From Maea johnstoni (Eukaryota; Annelida; Polychaeta; Spionida; Magelonidae): a stretch of DNA of 64,000 bases. Location: assembly GCA_963942565.1 (NCBI GenBank), contig OZ012690.1, positions 43,651,574 through 43,715,573 on the forward strand, read 5' to 3'. Of this stretch, positions 56,924 to 64,000 are shown in pieces (position 1 is the first letter of the stretch; every line of letters begins with the position of its first letter). The notes under the pieces were generated by a model. The model did not search any database, was not told the DNA's origin, and worked only from the letters and a program-made list of their open reading frames with translations. The position numbers and the translations under genes are program-made.

Positions 56924-57267
56924 CAGGCCTCAACGCTAACTCAAAATGATACTGGCCCTGTAGGACCAGTAACACATAGCATCTGCTGGTCCTGCCAAAA
57001 TGTTACTGGTCCTACATTTTTTTCTTTAACATAACAAGAAAGAATATTGCATAAAATTCACCACAACATTTATCTTTATAGATATTATCTTCATTTATTT
57101 CAAAAACATATGGGGACATTCTCGGGGGGACACTTTTTAACAAGAATGTCTCCAAATGTTTACTGGGCCTGTAGGACCAGTTGAGGTCTTTTTTTACTGG
57201 CCCGTAGTTGTTTTTGGGAATTTTTACTGGCCTGGGGCCATAGGTTCACCCTTAGCGTCGAGCCCTG
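56924..57267. mobile_element. MITE, CAGGCCTCAACGCTAA family
   Basis: Ends CAGGCCTCAACGCTAA and (inverted) CAGGGCTCGACGCTAA. GTCAA occurs directly outside both ends (56919-56923 and 57268-57272). Interior contains inverted CTGGCCCTGTAGGACCAGT-type blocks. An end fragment of the same family lies at 55797-55845. Confidence 0.75.
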
Positions 57268-59971
57268 GTCAATATATACTTTGTACGGGCTAAATTGTCA
57301 AATAAAAGCATGGTAGAGGTAGAGGGTAAAAGAAATTAACCCCACAAGCTACCTTTACTTGACTATCTGTTTGACGGAGCTAAAATATATCACAATTTTT
57401 AACACTTCCACCATAGCTCTTTGCCTGCTTGTTTGCAGCCTGAATAAAACATAATAGGGCAACAATACCACATACAATCTACAATCCATGTAATTTGAAT
57501 TATCCATATAATTGGTTGGGGGGGGGGGGGGTTCAGTGCCCTATTCTTTAACTAAATCATTAGGTCACAGGCAATTTGCATGTACCTGTTATGTACATGC
57601 CTCCCTGTTTTTGAAATTTGTATACATTGGCAAAATCAATCAGTCAGCATTTCTTTTACATCAGTAACAATGTCAACCGGTTTTTCAGAGCAACCTAATT
57701 TCCTGCTCAAGTAATTGGCTTCACAGCTAATATAACATGTCATTTTTTAACTTTCAATTAATCAAACACCACTAGATTCCACACAAGAGCCTCTGTTGGT
57801 GTCGTCATTTATGGTCCCCTCAAATGTGAGTCAATATTTTAAATATTTTCAATAAACAATTCAGAACTGCACAAGTCTACGCTCCTGTCACTACAGTCTG
57901 ATGAATTTACGCCGTATAACACATCCTGATTATAGCACTTCCCAGCAACTGACAGGGATTAAAGTACTAGACAACCTCTAATTGGCCCTTGGGGTTGTTA
58001 AATGATGGGACTGGCAAAAAAATGAAAAGTGGCAGCACCTGTAGAATCTGGAAGCAGCCAGCCCTTCGGATTGGCACAAAAAAAAATTCAAAGTAAACCT
58101 CTACAACAGTGCTCTTATAATTTCAATTAAACAAGGGTCAGGCTTTGGCTGATAAAATCTCATGTAGCTAAATCCTGCAGTCCCAATTACTGTCCCACTA
58201 TAGTTCATTCCAAAAATAATTATGAAGTTGTTATATTTCACTGTTATATTTGAGTTTGGGTTTGTACTTAAGGACAACTGATGTCACTTAAATTGTTACC
58301 GCCAGCCAGAACACCATGGCAATATTATTATAGCCCAAGGCAAACGTCTACAGACCCTGGCTATGATGCTAGGGTCAGCTGGTCAGACTGTCATAGCTAT
58401 TGCTACATCACTCACTTTGGGGGGTGTTTGGTTCCTATTACGTCCTAAAAAATATAGGTAGGGTAGGTAGGGATTTTTAATTTTTTTTTTATTATTTATA
58501 TTCTTTAACTTGCACGATTCCCTGGAGTTGGATGGCTTCGATAAAGGTTTGCCTTGTTGTAATAGTCTTTATATGCATTAATTGTAGGCCCCTGCTTCTG
58601 TTCATCCAGAAATTTATAATTTAATGGTTGGAGAATTGATATTTAGAACGGCGAGGCAAATTTTTGGGTAGGAACAGTTCATTTTTCAGTAGGATTGGCA
58701 AAAAAAACTTTAGGGTAGGGGACAAAAACTAGGTAGGGTAGAGTAATAGGAACCAAACATTTTTTTTTTAGGCCTTACCTGGTGAAAGGGAGCTGATGAA
58801 TGAAGGGCTGGTTTCAGTGCCCGGCCAATGCCTTCAGAACTCAACATTACCAGGTGAAAGGGGCCTGAGGAATGAATGGTGTATTTTTTACAAGAGTCAA
58901 TGCCCTCAAAACTCTCCATTACCTGATAACCATTACAGCAAAGTAATGATTCCAGCCGGCATGTACACAGGACCTCTAAGTCCACATAATATCTGAGTAT
59001 TACAGCATTCGCTAATAGACAGACAACCTTTCCCCACTATCACTTCCTGGTGTAGCCTTCAGTGCAAGGTTGCATAATATGAAGTGGCTGGTCGTAAACA
59101 CAGCAGCAGCAGTAAGAGGAGTAGTAGCAGTAGTAGTGGCTGCAGCAGCAGCAGTGTTACTGGTGGTGGTTGCTGTAGCAGGCCACCGAGCGAGCAGGCA
59201 GCGGTGTACTATATGCGGCGGTCCGCTATCCCTCAAGCAGTCTATGCAGCCACTAGCTGGCAACCAGCCAAGTTCACCTGCCACACACTGCAGGAGAGGG
59301 AAAGCCAGCTAGTCTGTGTACACTGTTACAGCAAGCCAGCCAGCACAGGCACGCTTTTTCAGGGGCTCAAAATAACTCACTGTATGAGCACGCACAGGTT
59401 TGGCTCAGACACTATGAGGTAGGCTTGCATCATCAAGCCCTGTTATGTCCACAATAAAGCAGACTGACATAACCAAAAGGCCCGGTCCATGGTGGAATTT
59501 CAGAGAAATAATCTCTATTGTAGACAGAGAAGGGAAGTCAATCATCCTAACCCAAACAAGTGGCCTCTACAAACTACATACTAGTAGTAGTAACATAAGA
59601 TTTATCAACGACTGCTTCCTTTCCTGAGTACTGGGGTATCTAGGGCATGTTTAGGCAACATAACACTCCCTCAAAACATGACCTAGAAAGCTGTCAGTCA
59701 GAACAAGGCTGCTGGGTCAAGCTGGGGAATTCTTGCAAGCACGATATACTACATATATACCATATGAGCAACCATTCAGAACCTAACAATAAAGTCAAAG
59801 GGTATATTTCAAAGTTCTCCACTTTATTATATAATAAATAAGCACTGTTTAAGGTGTAATTCTAGACTTGATTATAATAATTAAATAAGCTTGGTTTTGG
59901 GTTTTACTTCTAGTCTTGTAAATCAAGAAGTCTTAGCCCCAACAGGGTATGACATTTGATGTTTTTCTAGA

Positions 59972-60238
59972 TTGTCCTTATGGCAACATGACAAAAAGAG
60001 GGATTGCACCTTGGAAATTCGGAATGTCCCTTGGTGCATCGATGTCCACAAGCAGCTCATATGGCATGGGTATCATGGACCATTCAAAGTCCATGGTGAA
60101 TGTTACAGCAACAAAAACATGTATTTTGAAAATCGTTGCAAATGGATTATACGAGTTGTCTCTGATAAGTTGGGATGTCCATCGGGCAATATCTTTGAAA
60201 ACATTTCAAGACTGATACTCAAGTCCCATTCCCCATAA
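59972..60238 (+). other. Unrecognised 88-codon open frame in CBP intron
   Basis: Open from ATG to TAA. The composition looks protein-like (Cys, Trp, His and Gly spread evenly: EIRNVPWCIDVHKQLIWHGY then HGPFKVHGECYSNKNMYFEN) rather than low-complexity. I recognise no domain, and there are no splice or promoter cues. It could be a transposon or retrocopy remnant, or chance. Confidence 0.2.
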
Positions 60239-60495
60239 TGCGGAAGGAGTGGAGCCCTAGTTCTTAGAAATCTGTTCAGTTATGTTTTCAGCATGGTATG
60301 TATTTTCATATCAAACTTGGAATCAACCTTTACAAGTTTGAAGCATTGCATCGCTAGTTGTAGTGAACGCTCGGTCATTTTCATAGGTGCAGCAATATCA
60401 AACAGTTGCTCCGTTCATTCAAAATATTTTCTCAAAATGTGAAAAACTAACTCTATCGCTGGTAAGTGGTAACCAGTCTGTACTCTGCTTATGCT

Positions 60496-60818
60496 CAGGG
60501 ACATAGCCAGGACCTGTCCTGTCTGTCTTTTGGGCAGGCAGTTTCCTGAAAACCTCCATTTTGGACAGGCAAAAATTTCTATGAGGAATTTTCAATTTGG
60601 ACTTTTTGGGGGTAATAACCAAATATTTTCCTCACAAACCATCTTTCACTCTAGGACATTGCTGAAGTGTAAATTGTTATTTATTTTTTTGACACACTAG
60701 GCTATTATATGAAGTTAGTATTAGGATTTGAAGTAGATAATTGGCTAAATCTGGAAGGGCAGATATTTTAGAATTGCTATTTTGGACAGGCATTTTTGAA
60801 ATCCTGGCTAAGACCCTG
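60496..60818. mobile_element. hAT-type MITE, CAGGGTCTTAGCC family, copy 2
   Basis: Ends CAGGGACATAGCCAGGA and (inverted) CAGGGTCTTAGCCAGGA. Exact 8-bp direct repeats CTTATGCT at 60488-60495 and 60819-60826. Interior TTTGGACAGGCA motifs in direct and related form. Confidence 0.88.
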
Positions 60819-61485
60819 CTTATGCTTGCAAATGTTTTTGCCTTAAAAAAGTTAAAAGTATGTGAAATGCACATCAATTTGATATTAAAGACCAATAGCA
60901 TAAGTATATAACATAACAATGATAACATTATCATTATGTACAATAACATAACAGGAAATGGTTTGATATTTTGTATTTCAGTTTCAACTTAGATATATGC
61001 ACAGTTCCATGCTATGACCCAAGAGGTTTTGTGGCCTGATAAGGCTACTAGCCATGTAGTTTACTTGTCATAGTGTACTCCACTTCTACCATAAACAAAA
61101 CAAATCACAAAATGTCAAATTAATGATGAGCCACATGGCTAATAAATGTTTGTAATTATCATTAGCCTTACTTCCTCATAGGTTGACATTTTAGTAGCTG
61201 ATACATCCTTTCCGCAATAGTTTACTACTGGTATTTAAGGATTTATTAAATAGTGTTGATTTATTGGTGACTTAAGTGTTTTCCCCTCACATGTTCCGTA
61301 ATCAGTGACAATGCTAGTACATACTTGGTCAAAATACATCATTAGGTGGTATTTTTTCAAAGTCTCAGTGGAGAACTGCTAAAGAATAAAAGCTATATAC
61401 AGCCAGGCAGCTCATTCCCATCCATCCCTGTGTCCAACAAGCATAAGAAGATGTACGGAGGCACAGAACATGAAAAGATTTAGAT

Positions 61486-61965
61486 AATTCTTTTTGACAG
61501 CCAGTGGAAAGTTGCTGAGCTCTTCAGCTTATTTCGAACCCTGCATGGCTTATGGACATGAACAGATTCAGATTTTTTTGTATGCAACTGAAAAATTGCT
61601 GCTCCGTGGATATTTATTTGACAACACAGAGATTCACTCACTTTTCGTTTTGCCAGTCATGCATATTAGCTGCTTCCAGATTCTGCCACTTTTTATGCCA
61701 GTCCTGTTAGTTCTGACACTTCTGAGACCTGATAGGTTACCTACTTGTCAGTACTTGAGGTGCCAAAAAATTGATTTGAAGCACTTGAATCATTGCAACA
61801 GTCTGAAGGTCCCTCAGATAGGCTAGTACTTATCAGAATTAGTCCTTTTGGGGCATGAGAACGACAGTATGTATCAATGGAAGTATGTAGGAAGTAAACC
61901 ATTTACAGCCATTGGTAAGTTGTTGTTCAAGCTTATTTGGAACCCTGCATAGGGTACACTATACA
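61486..61965. repeat. Pair of 55-bp direct repeats about 420 bp apart
   Basis: The block around CAGCTTATTTCGAACCCTGC (61530) recurs at about 61935 as AAGCTTATTTGGAACCCTGC, each preceded by ACAGCCANTGG-AAGTTG. Not further classified. Confidence 0.55.
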
Positions 61966-62482
61966 GCGACTCTGTGAGTAAACAAGTTCCTTTCTATCCC
62001 TGCTACCATATTTATTAGCCTGCAGGGTGTCACAGCGTCATTTGGAGATTTTCTTTCACCTCACTTTAATTCCCATTGTATTCAACATTGTATTTAAGGA
62101 TATTACACATTACATTTACAAGTAAATACATGTGATGTTTGCAATATAAATATAGTACAGTCTCCCTTGAAAAATAGGATGGCCAAATATCTTACAATTG
62201 TCAGTTCAGGGCACCCAGTTTTGAATCCTGGCTATATGACCCTGCCTGCAACTCAATACTCGGCCATAGCGGAAACTGGAGAGATTTGAGTAGCTCCACA
62301 AAGTGCATGCAGCTTACAGTTGAACTTAGTGACCCCTGTCAAGTAGGCCATTTGTCTGTAGCTGCCCTAACTGCCGACAGGACCATGAACAGGTGACTGG
62401 GATCAGAGATAGAGCGCTGCTGCCGGTTAGAACAGATCCTTTCTCACCGCTTGGGTAAGCACATGGTTGAAAGTGTGTAGTC

Positions 62483-62816
62483 CAGGGTCTTAGCCAGAAG
62501 CAAGAAAATGGGTGCCCAAAATTGGCAAACTTTTGTAAAATTTTGTGGTGACCTTACTGCCCTATTTTTCATGGGAGGCCACAATATTCTCAGGTTACTT
62601 GTAACCATAAATATGTATATATACTTATTGGAACAATCCACAATTCCCTCGTCCAATGTCATAGAAATTGTACTGAGAAGGAAAACTTTATGCTTGGAAT
62701 GGACATTTTGATAAATTGTTATTGCTATAACTGAAAATTTTGAGTGTGCTGAGGAGTGATTTTTGAGGGTGTGGGTGTCCAAATGACACCCAAACGCCCT
62801 ACAGCCAGACGCCCTG
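62483..62816. mobile_element. MITE, CAGGGTCTTAGCC family, copy 3
   Basis: Left end CAGGGTCTTAGCCAGAA; inverted right end CAGGGCGTCTGGCTGTAG followed by GTGTCATTTGGACACCC, which aligns with the left end of the copy at 33330. No matching target duplication, so it is older or altered at one end. Confidence 0.72.
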
Positions 62817-64000
62817 CTTAACTCTAATGCTCAGTCATGCCCAGACTGTCCACTATACATGATAGCACAACCTAGAGTGAGGGGGCAATGATTTCAGTAG
62901 AACAATCACAACCATGCCGCTGATTACTTTTTCAGTTTTTTGAGGCAATGGTCATACCTCCACTTCCATTCCTACATTTGTTGACTGGTCAGTACATATA
63001 GAGGAAGTCTTCAGGAAATGCCTATTCTGCCCTTGCAACAATAGTATGTTCCTTAACATAGGTTTCCACTTTCCAATGTACAAAATAAATTCATATTAAC
63101 ATGTTTCATAGCCAGCTCTGCGTGATATAATAGGCAGATTTGCAGGGTTAAACCCATATATGAAAGTTAATTCTCCATATAACTAAGTACATGTACCTGT
63201 AAATAAATGGCTAAATCAAAATCCTACCAATGGCATTGATTTTGATCTTCTTTTCATTTATAAGACTCCTACAAGTAAAGGTTAAGCATGTACAAACGAT
63301 TGGTGCACAATGCTTGACCAATAAAACGCTTTAGAACAGCCCCATACTCTGCTATCAGCTGTTGAGCTCAATTTCAAACTTGACCCAGTTTAGAGTAGGT
63401 CACTGCCTCCTTTCTGACAGCACACAATCAAGGCAGCTATAACAATGATGCTATTTTTAACCATTTCCTTGTTTATCACATTAATTTCAACCACATTTTC
63501 TGCTCATACACAGTATATCTACAAATATGTAAAACATGATTTACAGGAAATATCACTGGAAACATACCTTTAAGAAACATACTAACTCCTACCAACTTTT
63601 CTTAAATAAAACAAATCATCCAGCAACAGATGCAGAGTGAACGCTTGTAGTTCAAATTTCAATATATCTAGAAAATACTAAAATAAATCAACCTTTTTAT
63701 TCTCATTTTTTTTATGTTCAAAACATCACATCTGACTGCGCACTGCCTTGATATATAATCAAGTGAATCTATCAGCTGATAGAATGAACTCTCATTCAGA
63801 GAGAGGGTTCCTATTGTTTCCCTTTTTCAATGGTATCACATATAGCTGTGCTGCAGGCTACATCAAGCACTGCAACCGCAAATCAGAGCCCAGGAAATCA
63901 GTGCTGTTGTGCCAATACTACACGCAGTAGAGAATCACACACACTCACAGCTTTCACACAGTGATGACTGGAGGCTGGCGTGAATTAGCCTGCTTGCACT

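Larger units (their letters stand above)
55712..64000 (-). other. CBP intron running past the window edge
   Basis: 8.3 kb or more without a recognised exon. Holds MITEs (56924, 60496, 62483), a MITE end fragment at 55797-55845, a G run near 57518-57530, CCAGCA repeats near 56465, CAG/TAG-rich sequence at 59100-59160, and an unrecognised open frame at 59972-60238. Confidence 0.6.

Overview
The window is animal nuclear DNA: genes are split into many short exons with GT-AG borders, introns are long and AT-rich, and MITEs, tRNA-derived SINEs and very long (TA)n arrays are abundant. The three recognised genes are animal genes, and the CBP/p300 ortholog resembles an invertebrate single-copy form. 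I read the source as an invertebrate, probably marine, but the sequence does not fix a species. I saw no prokaryotic gene, CRISPR array or provirus.

Layout. Positions 229-5314 (+) hold the 3' eight exons of a CNBD2-like cyclic-nucleotide-binding-domain gene; its 5' part lies left of the window. Positions 7234 to about 14600 (-) hold a nearly complete seven-exon BBOX1 (gamma-butyrobetaine dioxygenase, last step of carnitine synthesis) gene, convergent with CNBD2. Its first intron carries a 1.08-kb foldback element built of repeated palindromes between two (TA)n arrays, plus two MITEs. Positions about 15.0-25.2 kb are intergenic and hold SINEs, MITEs and microsatellites. Positions 25288-55711 (-) hold 24 coding exons of a CBP/p300 (CREBBP/EP300) gene, 2160 codons with every phase in register: TAZ1, KIX, a SUMO-motif-rich linker, bromodomain, RING/PHD, lysine acetyltransferase, ZZ, TAZ2, a 32-Gln tract, the nuclear-coactivator-binding segment and the stop. 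The CBP N-terminus lies beyond 64000; 55712-64000 is intron full of MITEs.

The genes do not form a functional cluster: a carnitine-pathway oxygenase, a CNBD protein and a global transcription coactivator simply adjoin. The most notable observations are (i) the palindrome-ladder foldback element at 11721-12800; (ii) an extra in-frame 48-nt exon in the RING/PHD region of CBP; (iii) single-base frame breaks in CNBD2 and BBOX1 while CBP is clean; (iv) a GC-AG intron and a 65-bp duplication of the last coding segment in BBOX1; (v) hAT-type MITEs with exact 8-bp target duplications in CBP introns; (vi) a perfect 31-bp inverted repeat with a 2-nt spacer at 55227-55290.
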